NCBI RefSeq assembly: GCF_000817815.1
Contig: NZ_JPRD01000036.1
Span: 1 to 64,000, forward strand
Source: Vibrio owensii CAIM 1854 = LMG 25443
GTDB taxonomy: Bacteria > Pseudomonadota > Gammaproteobacteria > Enterobacterales > Vibrionaceae
DNA length: 64,000 nt
Direction: 5' to 3'
In this document: piece by piece, positions 1 to 8,574 of the stretch
How the letters are laid out: each line of letters begins with the position of its first letter
Position numbering within the stretch: position 1 is the stretch's first letter
Made by a program: the position numbers and the translations under genes
The notes under the pieces: model-generated
Told to the model about the DNA's origin: nothing
Database searches by the model: none
Seen by the model: only the letters and a program-made list of their open reading frames with translations

Positions 1-168
1 ACTGATCGGCATTAGAGCACTGGCTCGGTTTTTGTCCCTATCCCCCCTATTCTGTCACCGTATATTGCCTATCTGCGTTGTTTCTCTTACGCACAAAATA
101 AGTTCTCATTATTCATCACAATCAATTACTTAACTTGCCTGACACGATCACATAAGAACCCCGTGGCA

Positions 169-184
169 AGTGATCAAAATCACA
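169..184. promoter_or_regulatory. CRP-like site
   Basis: AGTGA, six bases, TCACA: close to the CRP consensus TGTGA-N6-TCACA. It lies about 180 bp upstream of the sugar symporter and fits catabolite control of a sugar gene. Binding itself is inferred. Confidence 0.6.
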
Positions 185-320
185 GCTAGTACGTTTTTAC
201 CTCGTAATGCGTTTTATAAAAAAATAGATTCCCGTGTAAACGATACCACCTCAAAGAAAAACAGTAATAAAAGACTCTACGTTAAAAAAAGTAATAATTA
301 CCAAAATTACATACCTATAG

Positions 321-336
321 GTGAAATCGTTTTCAC
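321..336. promoter_or_regulatory. GalR/GalS-type operator
   Basis: The 16-mer GTGAAATCGTTTTCAC fits the GalR-family pattern GTGnAAnCGnTTnCAC at every fixed position. It ends 29 bp before the symporter ATG, a repressing position, and suggests galactose or galactoside control. Confidence 0.65.
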
Positions 337-365
337 AAATCAATGAAACAAAAGGTCTATAGAAA

Positions 366-2186
366 ATGGGTATTCTCGATATAACTGTAGCACTGGCATT
401 CATGATCGCCGTCATTGGCGTCGGCATGATAAAAAGTAAGCCTGCTACCAATGGAGCAAACTCGGAAAACGGTGCTGCTGATTATTTTCTTGCAGGTCGA
501 GGTCTGAGTTGGTGGTTGATTGGTTTCTCACTGATCGCTGCCAATATTTCTGCAGAACAATTTGTAGGTATGTCCGGGCAAGGTGCTGGATTAGAAGGGC
601 TTTCCGTAGCAAGTTGGGAGTGGATCGCTGCAATTACACTTGTTGTCGTTGCCTTCGTTTTACTTCCTTATTTCCTTAAAACCGGCATAACAACAATTCC
701 CGAGTTTTTAGAAGTTCGTTACAACCACTGGGCGCGCCTTGCGATGACCTTATCAATGATTCTAATTCTTGTGGGAGTTAGCTTAGTTGGGGTGATTTAT
801 GCTGGTGCGATAACGATGACAAAGCTGTTTGCTGAATTCGGCTATTTTGTCTCTTTACCCTTTGCATGCTGGATCCTAGGTGGGATGGCTGCACTCTATG
901 TAGCCTTTGGTGGTCTAAAAGCGTGTGCTTGGGCGGACTTATTACAAGGCACTGCTCTTATTGTGGGCGGAGCGATCATTACCTATTTCGCGTTTGATGC
1001 TCTTGGTGCAGTTGATGTTTCTCAATTAGTTTCTTCAACAGGGAATGCAGCCCACATCAATTCTGATGCTGGTGTTCTGACCAAATTCAATGCACTAAAC
1101 AGTGAATCAATGCACATGGATACACCAGCAATGCCATGGCCAGTATTACTGCTAGGTATCTGGATTCCAAACTTTTACTACTGGGGTTTAAACCAATACA
1201 TTACCCAAAGAATCTTGGGTTCCGCTTCTCTTGGTGATGGACAAAAAGGTTTAGTTTTAGCTGCTGGTTTAAAACTGATAATCCCATTTATTATCGTTAT
1301 ACCAGGCATCATCGCTTTCAACCTTTTCTCTTCGGATATGGAAGCAAGTGCCAACCTAGACGCTGGCGGCAGTGTATTCTCTAGTTATGAGCAGGCTGTC
1401 TCTGACATCGATACCAACAAGGTATTTATTCTTGATAGTAAATACGCTAACTCTCACCCTAACAAAGCTGAAGAAATCCTAGAACATAACCAACAAGTGG
1501 TCGCTCGTTTAGGAGAGGGAAACGTAGTAAAAGAAGCGATCAACCCATATAAATATGACTCTGCGATGGGGCTACTCATCACTAAGTTGATCCCCAAAAA
1601 TACAGGTGTTCTTGGTTTCGTAATCGCAGCTTTGATGGGGGCTATTATCTCATCCCTCGCAGCTGTCCTTAATGCCGCTTCAACATTGCTCACAATGGAC
1701 GTTTATCAACGCTATATCCGTCCAGCAGCAGCGCAAGGTGAATATGTTAAGTTTGGGCGTATTTGCATTGGTGTGTTTGTAGTAATTGGATGTGTCGTCG
1801 CACCTATGCTTGCTGAATTCAAATCAATCTTTGGCTTTATTCAGTCATTCCAAGGTTATGTATCGACGGGTATTTTAGCGGTATTTATCTACGGCTTAAT
1901 CAATAGAACATCAGGCAAGTGGGCTGGTGTGATTGGTATTGTTGCAAACGCCATCATCTACGCGTTTATGCAAGCGAACTACCCTCACATTCACTTTCTC
2001 TACAACATGTCTTACTGTCTAATCGCGGTACTCGCAATACTGACAGTCTATGGCATGATTTTTAAAGAAGAGAGGGTCGAGTTTAAATCCAATACAACCT
2101 TAGATATGACGCCATCTCAAGCGGCTTTAAAATGGGGCGGTCTGGTTTGCGCACTCACCGTCATCCTATACATCGTATTCTGGTAA
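366..2186 (+). CDS. Sodium:solute (sugar) symporter, vSGLT-like
   Basis: 606-residue inner-membrane protein of the SSS family. The N-terminal third carries the hallmark segments of the Vibrio Na+/galactose transporter vSGLT (DYFLAGR, SLIAANISAEQFVGMSG, TTIPEFLE), and NFYYWGLNQYITQR and SSLAAVLNAASTLLTMD follow further on. It is longer than vSGLT (about 543 residues), mostly because of a polar insert around residues 330-395 between membrane segments. A CRP-like site and a GalR-type operator lie upstream, so galactose or a galactoside is the likely substrate; this is inference. The ATG at 366 has AAAGG about 11 bases upstream. It ends at a bidirectional terminator that it originally shared with yhiN. 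Confidence 0.9.
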   Translation: MGILDITVALAFMIAVIGVGMIKSKPATNGANSENGAADYFLAGRGLSWWLIGFSLIAANISAEQFVGMSGQGAGLEGLSVASWEWIAAITLVVVAFVLLPYFLKTGITTIPEFLEVRYNHWARLAMTLSMILILVGVSLVGVIYAGAITMTKLFAEFGYFVSLPFACWILGGMAALYVAFGGLKACAWADLLQGTALIVGGAIITYFAFDALGAVDVSQLVSSTGNAAHINSDAGVLTKFNALNSESMHMDTPAMPWPVLLLGIWIPNFYYWGLNQYITQRILGSASLGDGQKGLVLAAGLKLIIPFIIVIPGIIAFNLFSSDMEASANLDAGGSVFSSYEQAVSDIDTNKVFILDSKYANSHPNKAEEILEHNQQVVARLGEGNVVKEAINPYKYDSAMGLLITKLIPKNTGVLGFVIAALMGAIISSLAAVLNAASTLLTMDVYQRYIRPAAAQGEYVKFGRICIGVFVVIGCVVAPMLAEFKSIFGFIQSFQGYVSTGILAVFIYGLINRTSGKWAGVIGIVANAIIYAFMQANYPHIHFLYNMSYCLIAVLAILTVYGMIFKEERVEFKSNTTLDMTPSQAALKWGGLVCALTVILYIVFW

Positions 2187-2209
2187 TGGCACTTCAGCCT
2201 TAAAGAGAA

Positions 2210-2234
2210 AAGCCTAGCTAATTAAGCTAGGCTT
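2210..2234. terminator. Bidirectional terminator, symporter / ancestral yhiN
   Basis: Perfect 10-bp stem (AAGCCTAGCT / AGCTAGGCTT) with a 5-base loop, A-rich before and T-rich after. It serves the symporter. It also faced yhiN until the transposon inserted between this hairpin and the yhiN stop codon. Confidence 0.8.
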
Positions 2235-2239
2235 CTTAT

Positions 2240-2244
2240 TTCTT
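2240..2244. repeat. Target site duplication, left copy (TTCTT)
   Basis: TTCTT immediately precedes the TGTG terminus at 2245 and recurs at 8570-8574 directly after the other terminus. Five base pairs is the duplication length made by Tn7-family transposition. Confidence 0.85.
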
Positions 2245-2305
2245 TGTGCAGCAACAATAAAGATTGCCCGCAAGAATATTTTTAGACAATAAAGTTGGCC
2301 CATAG
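2245..2305. repeat. Transposon left end with two TnsB-type repeats
   Basis: Terminal TGTG at 2245, repeat 1 at 2253-2274 (AACAATAAAGATTGCCCGC...) and repeat 2 at 2285-2305 (GACAATAAAGTTGGCCC...). Both point inward. Repeat 2 also encodes the last codons of tniQ. Confidence 0.85.
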
Positions 2306-3238
2306 TAACAACTCTACCTGAAAGCATCTCCTTATAGCAGTTCGAGGGCTTAAACTCTTGTCTGTCACTCCTTTAAAGGATCGGCAACGAGATAGGAAAA
2401 ACTCAAAAAGTAAGTACTTAAATGGATGCTGAGGGTACTGACCAGAGAGCAATGTCGATACAAAGCTGAAATCTAATCTTGATCTGACAGACAAAAGTGT
2501 TGGTGAGAGAAATAAGCCTTCGGATAAATCATATATCCCCTCCAAGATGCTCTTCCTTCTCACTCGGCCACTTGCCGTCAAAAAGCCCCTCAAGCCTAGC
2601 TGATTTTGGTAATCCTGACTCAATACAGCATGGCTCTCATCTTGACTCAGAGCCTGTAACATTAGCACTCGTTGAGTAGCAAAAGATGCGAAGTCAGTTG
2701 CGATATCAGTGCAATGTATAGGTATCGTTTTTGGGCTAGGAAGAAAATGACAATACACATGACTGCGACCAGGCAACTCTTGATGAACTAGCCACGTTCT
2801 ATGTGTTGAACATGCCTCTACACCTGGAATCTGATGATTTAGGTGCCAATAAGCAACGCCATAGTCATACAAATCATTTTTTGCGCACACTGGACAGTAT
2901 TTAATAGATAAACACTCTTTTTCACGGAAGGTTGAAAGCTGACTCGCTCTTATAACCTCATTTGTTCTGGCAGTTACATCTTCAATCGCGTTTCGATATT
3001 GTGGCAGATAATAGGAAAACAATGGACGCAGTGTTTGAGACGATAAGAGTGTCTTTGATGATTCATCAGCCGACTGAGCGAGAAAGTGTAAGTTTGATGT
3101 GAGGTACGGATGAACAGCTGCTCTCTTATCGCCCACAAGCAGCTCTAAAGCTTGCTCAGTAGAATGTTCACAAACTGATAAGCAACGGCATATCCGACTG
3201 TGTAAGGACTCATCAGGTAGTACTTTGGGTAACTGCAT
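2282..3238 (-). CDS. tniQ: TniQ/TnsD-family target-selection protein, probably C-terminally shortened
   Basis: 318 residues, most similar in layout to TniQ/TnsD, the DNA-binding subunit that directs a Tn7-like transposon to its chromosomal site. It opens with the family start LPKVLPDESLHSRICR. A zinc-binding group is visible: Cys115 and Cys118 (YCPVCAKND), then Cys143 and His146 (EACSTH), with the typical YWHLNHQIPGV between. Given its position it should recognise the yhiN end. It is much shorter than Tn7 TnsD (about 508). Its final residues WANFIV and the TAA lie inside the inner TnsB-type repeat of the transposon end, so the original C-terminus may have been lost. Confidence 0.85.
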   Translation of the reverse strand: MQLPKVLPDESLHSRICRCLSVCEHSTEQALELLVGDKRAAVHPYLTSNLHFLAQSADESSKTLLSSQTLRPLFSYYLPQYRNAIEDVTARTNEVIRASQLSTFREKECLSIKYCPVCAKNDLYDYGVAYWHLNHQIPGVEACSTHRTWLVHQELPGRSHVYCHFLPSPKTIPIHCTDIATDFASFATQRVLMLQALSQDESHAVLSQDYQNQLGLRGFLTASGRVRRKSILEGIYDLSEGLFLSPTLLSVRSRLDFSFVSTLLSGQYPQHPFKYLLFEFFLSRCRSFKGVTDKSLSPRTAIRRCFQVELLLWANFIV

Positions 3239-3249
3239 GATGAGTATCC

Positions 3250-3412
3250 TACATTGATAATATCTATATTCTAACTATAGGATAGTTCTGAAAGAGGACG
3301 TCCTGTACAACATTACACGATCTTAAGTAGAGCATGAGATCCTCTAAGCTAGTAGCTTGTTGAAATAGTGATAACCACTCTCAGCTCGACTATCAACTTG
3401 GGGATAAGAATA
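3250..3412 (-). pseudogene. Remnant of a second tnsC 3' end
   Basis: Read on the minus strand this stretch encodes FQQATSLEDLMLYLRS, against FQQAAGLEDPMCYLRS at the end of the main tnsC. DNA similarity between 3208-3370 and 4009-4170 is obvious along the whole length but clearly below identity. Before it, 3369-3410 resembles an earlier part of tnsC (near 4630-4700), so the remnant has an internal deletion. It probably came by recombination with a related element rather than a recent tandem duplication. Confidence 0.75.
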
Positions 3413-3429
3413 AATCAGCAATAAAAATG

Positions 3430-3852
3430 TTATGCCACAAGCCCAGATTTGAGTTTTACGATTGCTTCGCTAACCAGCTTAATACCCATAGCTGTATCGC
3501 ATATTGATATCGGAGTAGCATTCCCCAAGCTCAAGTTAGGGCAGTTTAACCAGTGGTTTCTTTTCTCTATGTCATCAAAGTAGCTATCACATTGTACGAC
3601 TAAGTCTGTGAGCATCAATACATGCTCACTAGATGCGGGGCTAAGCCGCACGTTGGCTTTTTTCATACGTTGAATACTACTTAAACTTACCCCAATGAGT
3701 TGTGCATAAACGCTTTTGGAAACACTTAGGTGCTCCCTCCCTTTTTCGAAAAATAAAACAGGCAAGCCATCACGTATTACAACTAAACTCTGTAGTGGGT
3801 TACTCATATTACGTACTTCCCCGCCAAGCAATTGATATGCTTTTGAAAACAC
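3430..3852 (-). CDS. Orphan Xre/ParS/MbcA-type antitoxin (DUF2384-like)
   Basis: 140 residues. The middle part (about 43-70) looks like an Xre-type helix-turn-helix, with VYAQLIGVSLSSIQRMKK. The C-terminal part NHWLNCPN, ATPISICDTAMGIKLV and a final LKSG follows the DUF2384 pattern of antitoxins of the RES-Xre (MbcTA/ParST) type II systems. Those antitoxins bind and silence an NAD-degrading RES toxin. No RES gene is present beside it, so it is an orphan, or cargo that protects against a toxin elsewhere. It sits exactly between the two copies of the tnsC/tniQ junction, so it arrived with, or was trapped by, that rearrangement. Confidence 0.7.
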   Translation of the reverse strand: MFSKAYQLLGGEVRNMSNPLQSLVVIRDGLPVLFFEKGREHLSVSKSVYAQLIGVSLSSIQRMKKANVRLSPASSEHVLMLTDLVVQCDSYFDDIEKRNHWLNCPNLSLGNATPISICDTAMGIKLVSEAIVKLKSGLVA

Positions 3853-3994
3853 AGTTCCACCTCTTACCCATCCACTTCCTGCTTTTTATAAAAGCATGGT
3901 ATTCAATGTCGATAACATCATGAGTTGCGAGTCATGATGTAAGGCCCACCTTTAAACCTAGAATAAGGCTGAACCTGATATTCATAACTACAGT

Positions 3995-4042
3995 CGGCCC
4001 CTAAAGACTCGATCAGGTAGCGCTCTGGGTACCTGTATAATG
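3995..4042 (-). pseudogene. Remnant of a tniQ 5' end
   Basis: Minus-strand bases from about 4042 downward parallel the start of tniQ (ATGCAGTTACCC at 3238 versus ATACAGGTACCC here, then CTACCTGAT in both), but the ATG is ATA and the frame breaks soon after. It directly follows the main tnsC, where an intact tniQ would be expected. Confidence 0.65.
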
Positions 4043-4070
4043 AATCTACTGTATTGATAGTGTTTATATC

Positions 4071-5497
4071 TTAACTATAGGACAGTTCTGAAAGAGGATC
4101 GTCCAGAACAACATTACGAGATCTTAAATAGCACATAGGGTCTTCTAAACCCGCAGCTTGTTGAAATAAATCAGGGTCTTTAACTCTATCTAGTAGGTCT
4201 ACCGCTCCCACTAGTTCAATAAGCCTAGAAGCAAATTCAGGGTGCTGAGGCTTAGTGATATCACCAGTTTTATCGACTGTTTTAGCAGTTGGTACATCTT
4301 TGCGCTGAGAGTTACGTTGCTTGCCTTTGGGTAATGGAATAAGAGCTACCTTTAAGCTATCCACTTCTTCCGTTTGCCTCGATAAACCACAAGCAACTGC
4401 ATTACCGGCAGATAATGTTGCTGGTGTAATACGTTCATCATCCGAGCCAATAACCAAACGTTGAGCCTCTCTATAGGTTCGGCTTGCCATATCTATATTA
4501 CCAACAGATAAGGAGTGAAGAACATCATTTAACTCTTCTGTAAGTTCCGTGTAAACGTTGGTCCATTGGTATTGCCAGAGTTGGTCTATAAACGCGTTCC
4601 ATGAAATACTGTTTCTTGTCAAAACAGACATAGTATGGTGATAACCGCTTTCAGCGCGGCGAGCAGCTTTGAGCTCTTTAATTAGAGACTTGTCAAACGG
4701 GGGATTTGCGACAAAGAAAAGTGGAACACCTAACTTGTTCATTAGTCGATGTAAGAATTTTAATAGATTGTTCTCTCCACCCGTTCTTTTAAACTTTAGG
4801 TTTTGCATTTCATCAATCACGAGTATACCTAGAAACTTGATTTGATTGACCGCTCTAGCTGCCTAATTAATTCTCCGATTGTCCCTGCTGGTTTTGTTCT
4901 TTCTCTATCTAAGGTTAAGTCAAGTGTTGAGAGTATCTCCTCACAGAGATCCCTAACGCTGGAATTGCTAGGGCAGTCGACTTTTATCCAGACAACTTGT
5001 TTTCTTAGTTCGAGTGGATGGCCTTTATAGGACTCATGCACAATTACTGTAGGAAAATATTCTAGGACTTGCTACACCATTGAGGTTTTACCAACACCAC
5101 TTTCGCCAATTAGAGTAAGTCCATCTCCTTTGGGTTTAAAGTACCCAGTTCTCGGCTCTATATTAGGTCGCTCATCAACCAAATAATGCAAGAATTGGGC
5201 AGTTGTAGGGCTCAATGGATTCTTGGCCGAGTAGCCCTTTTTTATAGCCCTTTCAACAGCGCGGAAGCATTCTTCATAATCGGTCAGCGGCTGCCTGATT
5301 TCTTCAATGCGATTTAGGTACTCATCACGAACCAATGGATCTTTATGGTCAGCAATCTCTTCTGACAGATCTGGGTAATTACTAAAATCATCCATAACAG
5401 TTACCCACGCTTTTTTAGCTGGAAGAGCCTCTATTATCGGATTACCTCGATGCTCAGGAAGAATTGCATCTTGATACACTGCAGACTCAATTCTCAT
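4071..5497 (-). pseudogene. tnsC: tnsC, AAA+ transposition regulator, disrupted by an amber codon and a frameshift
   Basis: TnsC is the ATPase that bridges TniQ at the target and the TnsAB transposase. The first segment (5497 to 5072) ends in GESGVGKTSMV, the Walker A loop. An in-frame TAG at 5074-5072 follows at once, after which the same frame continues QVLEYFPTVIVHESYKGH. A second lesion near 4832-4842 shifts the frame: one frame stops at 4829, while the frame holding FLGILVIDEMQN, the Walker B segment, runs on to 4071. Restored length would be about 475 residues. The start overlaps the tnsB stop (ATGA). Two independent lesions make a pseudogene likely; sequencing error is less likely. Confidence 0.85.
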
Positions 5498-7626
5498 GAC
5501 TCACCTCTACTCGCTCTTCTTTTAGGGCCTTTGGGTAATGGAACTACTTTGTTACCGGTAGATAAGGGAGCAGACTCTTTGTTAATGGCTGAAGGTTCAG
5601 AAGTTGATGCAATCATATTGGTGGTGGCTTCTAGCTCTTCTTTTCGACGTTGACGAGTATTAGCAGTTTTATCCCTAAAAGAGACCTTCTCTGCATCTTT
5701 GCTTCTTTTCTTTGCTTGACGGGTTACTTCTTGGCGATGTTTATGGTCGTCAATTGAGGTCGTTGATATTGGTGTTAACTCTTTCTTAGTATCAAGCCAA
5801 TCCTGTATAAAGTCAGATTCATACATAGACTTATCACCCAACATTCGACTTCTAGGCAACAAGTTACACCTAATGAACTCCTTGTTTTTATCTAAGCGAA
5901 CATAGATGTAATTCGTTGTATTTTCATCAATACGCGCCTCTAGTCTCCAGCGCCCAGATGACCTAGCGACCGATGCCAAATTAAGTTCTTCAACTTCTGA
6001 ACATGTATAATACATACCATTAAAATATATTCCGCTTCGAGTCATGCTGACTTCGGCTGACGGCAACAATCTCGCTATAACCTCATCACTATTAGCTGAC
6101 TGAAGCTCATGCCTATGCTTTGCGAGGTGTATTTTCCAGTAGTTAAGAGGGGTCGGAGATAGGTCATTCTCAATGAGTAAAGGGCTAGAAAAGGCTAAAC
6201 CATCAAGAATTGAACGATTATGCTCCAGTACCACTTTTATTATTTCAACCGTAATTTCCTTAAGTGTATAGATCGCATCTTTTCTAGGATCTCGACTACC
6301 TCGTACAACCTGCCCACCTCTCGTTGTACCAAGTAACTCATGAAGTACTTCTTTATTGATAATATCAAATCGTTTCTCTACTACCCCTTTACAATCAGGC
6401 CTATATGGGGGAGTAAATGATAATTGCGTCATTGGAGTCAACGCTTTCTTTGGTTGGACTCCAATCATTTCGCCATTATCACAGACCAACTCTTTAGGAA
6501 TATGAGCACAAGGCCACTCTGAATCTTCAATATCTACGCCAAAGCTTTTACAGTAAGTAGATTTAGGTAAGAAACTATTAGCTAATGCTTGCCGTGCTGC
6601 ACGCCAAGAAGCATGATAGAGCGATACATGCATACCAACTATCATTCGACTCGCTCTGTCAGCTACGATATATATCGTCGGTCGCCCTAAAATATACTGA
6701 GATCCAAGTTCAGATACGATATGCACATCAGCAACGGTTGCATCAATTTCAAAGTGAACACCAGGCAGATAGCTTCGATCTGTAATACTACCCAAAGCCC
6801 CTCTTTTATTTCTGAGGAAGTCGTTCTCTGACGTTCGTTGCTTGATTATTTCTTCTTTACTAAATAGTTTTGTTCGCCAGTAACTAAACTGCTTTTTGGT
6901 TGGGACTAAAGGCGGCCTACCGCAGGCCTCAGCCAAATTTATCTCATTTGAATAGCTATCTTTGAGCAAGTTGCCATAGGTTTTTGCTAGTGTCAGACCT
7001 GACTCTTTAAGGTAGTATTTTTTTAACGCTCTTTTGAATTTATTTTTGTCATCATCACTCACAATATACTTAGCAGCTCTATCAACAGCTATAGTTCTTG
7101 GTTGTTTCGGTGCACCTAGTGGTGTCGTTGTTGGAGCCCGCTCTCGCCCAGAAGCCCCGCTTTTCGAAAATGCGGGTAACAGGCCCATTTTGTCCTGCCC
7201 ATTTCGCCAAAATTGAGAAAGTAGTCGAGCTAAAGTCTTGCGGTCAACATTAATTTGTTTTGAATATTCAGCAAGTTGAGGTGAGCGCTTCTTCGTCGCA
7301 TAATCAAAAAGAAAAGTACTATCTGATATAACATCTTTAATTAAATTATAATTTTTATCTCGGCGCTCAATATGTTCAACCGGAACATTCTCTTCATCAA
7401 CTAAAAGGTAAGCTGGCAATTCATAGCGGTCTTTTTTAGCTTTACGGCTAGAAACGAGCTCAATGAAACCTTCTAGTGAAACAGCTATAGGTCTTACCGT
7501 TGTAACTTCTAGCGAGAATAAAATGACGGACTCAACATCCTGCATGATTTCCAACAAACGATAGAGCCCATCTTCAAGCAGATCCGAATCATTCACATTC
7601 CAAACGCTATTTCTAGGAAGCTCCAT
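5494..7626 (-). CDS. tnsB: TnsB transposase (DDE integrase)
   Basis: 710 residues, normal for TnsB, the subunit that binds the ATAAAGTTTGCCC-type end repeats and joins the 3' ends to target DNA. The retroviral-integrase-fold triad is visible: Asp295 (HFEIDAT), Asp383 (LVCDNGE) and Glu418 (CKGVVEKRF, after PPYRPD). A helical DNA-binding region precedes it, and the C-terminal tail from about 640 is very basic, as expected for contact with TnsC. It overlaps tnsA by 14 bases and tnsC by 4, so the three were translated as one operon. It appears intact. Confidence 0.93.
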   Translation of the reverse strand: MELPRNSVWNVNDSDLLEDGLYRLLEIMQDVESVILFSLEVTTVRPIAVSLEGFIELVSSRKAKKDRYELPAYLLVDEENVPVEHIERRDKNYNLIKDVISDSTFLFDYATKKRSPQLAEYSKQINVDRKTLARLLSQFWRNGQDKMGLLPAFSKSGASGRERAPTTTPLGAPKQPRTIAVDRAAKYIVSDDDKNKFKRALKKYYLKESGLTLAKTYGNLLKDSYSNEINLAEACGRPPLVPTKKQFSYWRTKLFSKEEIIKQRTSENDFLRNKRGALGSITDRSYLPGVHFEIDATVADVHIVSELGSQYILGRPTIYIVADRASRMIVGMHVSLYHASWRAARQALANSFLPKSTYCKSFGVDIEDSEWPCAHIPKELVCDNGEMIGVQPKKALTPMTQLSFTPPYRPDCKGVVEKRFDIINKEVLHELLGTTRGGQVVRGSRDPRKDAIYTLKEITVEIIKVVLEHNRSILDGLAFSSPLLIENDLSPTPLNYWKIHLAKHRHELQSANSDEVIARLLPSAEVSMTRSGIYFNGMYYTCSEVEELNLASVARSSGRWRLEARIDENTTNYIYVRLDKNKEFIRCNLLPRSRMLGDKSMYESDFIQDWLDTKKELTPISTTSIDDHKHRQEVTRQAKKRSKDAEKVSFRDKTANTRQRRKEELEATTNMIASTSEPSAINKESAPLSTGNKVVPLPKGPKRRASRGES

Positions 7627-8440
7627 ATAAAATACCTCCTGGCTGTTCAGCTACATACTTCACATTAATAAGCCCAGATTCAGAGATGTTAGTTGATAGG
7701 TCAACATCAATAAATTTATCGGCTATGAGGAAGCGAATTAACAATAAAGCATCATCATTAGATGTTATGTTCATTGAGATTAGCTGATTACATAGATCTT
7801 CAATAAAGTACTGCCCTGTCGCCAAAACAGAGAGAGCGCAATCAACCTGATCACAGGAAAAGACCTTCGGGTTCTCGCGAAAAGGGGATGTAGCCCAGTG
7901 AAGATTACCGCTTTGAACTCTCGTTAATTCATTTCCCGTAAAATAACTAAACTTAACACCAAGCAATTCCCAACAAACTCGCTCAATATCTATTTTTTCA
8001 AGGACGCGTAGATCACCCGAGTCATCTTCAGGTTTTACAGAAACTGCATGATATGTAGTGCCTTGAGGAGAGTCTATCGTGAGCAACTGATCCGTTGTCA
8101 TGATAATCGGCTCTTTCGTATCAGGGTGGGTAGGGTGTTTAACCCCAAGGGTTTTAGCAACTTTCTGCGTAAAATTTAGAGGGAAGAGAGGAAATTGCTC
8201 TCTAATATCAACTACACGGCTCGAAAACTCAGCAAGATAAAAGTGCTCACTTTCTATTGAGGACATCATATGATGGTCTCTTTGAGATTTCCTACCATAA
8301 ATCAGTGAGCGTTTACCTTTAGATTTTACATCCTGAATCCTAAGCCAAGGCTTGTAGTTAGCGCCTTGGCCTATACCGTATTTGTTCTTTAAGTGCCGTT
8401 GATAATCATCCAACGACTCGATTTTTCGGCTACGTCCCAT
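7613..8440 (-). CDS. tnsA: TnsA endonuclease
   Basis: 275 residues, matching Tn7 TnsA, which cuts the 5' strand at each transposon end and makes transposition cut-and-paste. Residues that fit the TnsA active site (Glu63, Asp114, Lys132 in Tn7) are Glu63 (SSIESEH), Asp117 (IIMTTDQLL) and Lys136 (HAVSVKPED). The basic N-terminal stretch YGIGQGANYKPWL is also typical. The gene starts about 130 bp inside the transposon end, directly after the row of TnsB-type repeats, so its promoter is probably repressed when TnsB binds. Confidence 0.92.
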   Translation of the reverse strand: MGRSRKIESLDDYQRHLKNKYGIGQGANYKPWLRIQDVKSKGKRSLIYGRKSQRDHHMMSSIESEHFYLAEFSSRVVDIREQFPLFPLNFTQKVAKTLGVKHPTHPDTKEPIIMTTDQLLTIDSPQGTTYHAVSVKPEDDSGDLRVLEKIDIERVCWELLGVKFSYFTGNELTRVQSGNLHWATSPFRENPKVFSCDQVDCALSVLATGQYFIEDLCNQLISMNITSNDDALLLIRFLIADKFIDVDLSTNISESGLINVKYVAEQPGGILYGAS

Positions 8441-8449
8441 ACTAAATCC

Positions 8450-8569
8450 AGCAAAGTTTGCCTACTCTAATCATAGTAACAAGAGTCACTACGGGCAAAC
8501 TTTATTGTCTCAAAATGCTCTTACGGGCAAACTTTAGTGCTTACGGGCGAACTTTATTGTTTCTACACA
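8450..8569. repeat. Transposon right end with three to four TnsB-type repeats
   Basis: Three copies of ACGGGCAAACTTTATTG-type sequence on the plus strand at 8491-8510, 8523-8539 and 8543-8562, ending in CACA at 8569. A fourth partial copy in the opposite orientation (GCAAAGTTTGCC) lies at 8450-8465 beside the tnsA start. Densely packed sites at the tnsA end and sparse ones at the other end reproduce the Tn7 right/left asymmetry. Confidence 0.85.
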
Positions 8570-8574
8570 TTCTT
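8570..8574. repeat. Target site duplication, right copy (TTCTT)
   Basis: Same five bases as 2240-2244. Positions 8573-8574 also form two bases of the yhiN stop codon, so the gene was left intact by the insertion. Confidence 0.85.

Larger units (their letters stand above)
2245..8569 (-). mobile_element. Tn7-like transposon inserted at the end of yhiN
   Basis: A 6325-bp element. Its two termini match as inverted repeats: TGTGCAGCAACAATAAAG at 2245 and, read inward on the minus strand from 8569, TGTGTAGAAACAATAAAG. Both are followed by GCCCG and further copies of an AATAAAGTTTGCCCGTA-type repeat, as expected for TnsB binding sites, and a 5-bp duplication flanks them. Genes run tnsA, tnsB, tnsC (broken), orphan antitoxin, tniQ, with the tnsA end next to yhiN, as Tn7 sits next to glmS. 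There is no tnsE, CRISPR-Cas or large cargo. The yhiN 3' end is a site I recall for Tn7-like elements such as Tn6230; that is from memory. Confidence 0.92.

Noticed and set aside
3430..4070. Complete RES-Xre toxin-antitoxin locus
   Set aside because: Only the antitoxin-like gene is present; no ORF with RES features lies next to it on either strand.
4829..5074. Programmed frameshift in tnsC
   Set aside because: No classical slippery heptamer is visible at the shift, and a separate in-frame TAG lies upstream, so controlled recoding would need two events.
2245..8569. CRISPR-associated transposon (type I-F CAST)
   Set aside because: No cas6, cas7 or cas8 genes and no repeat-spacer array in or near the element. 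Only Tns/TniQ genes and one antitoxin are present.
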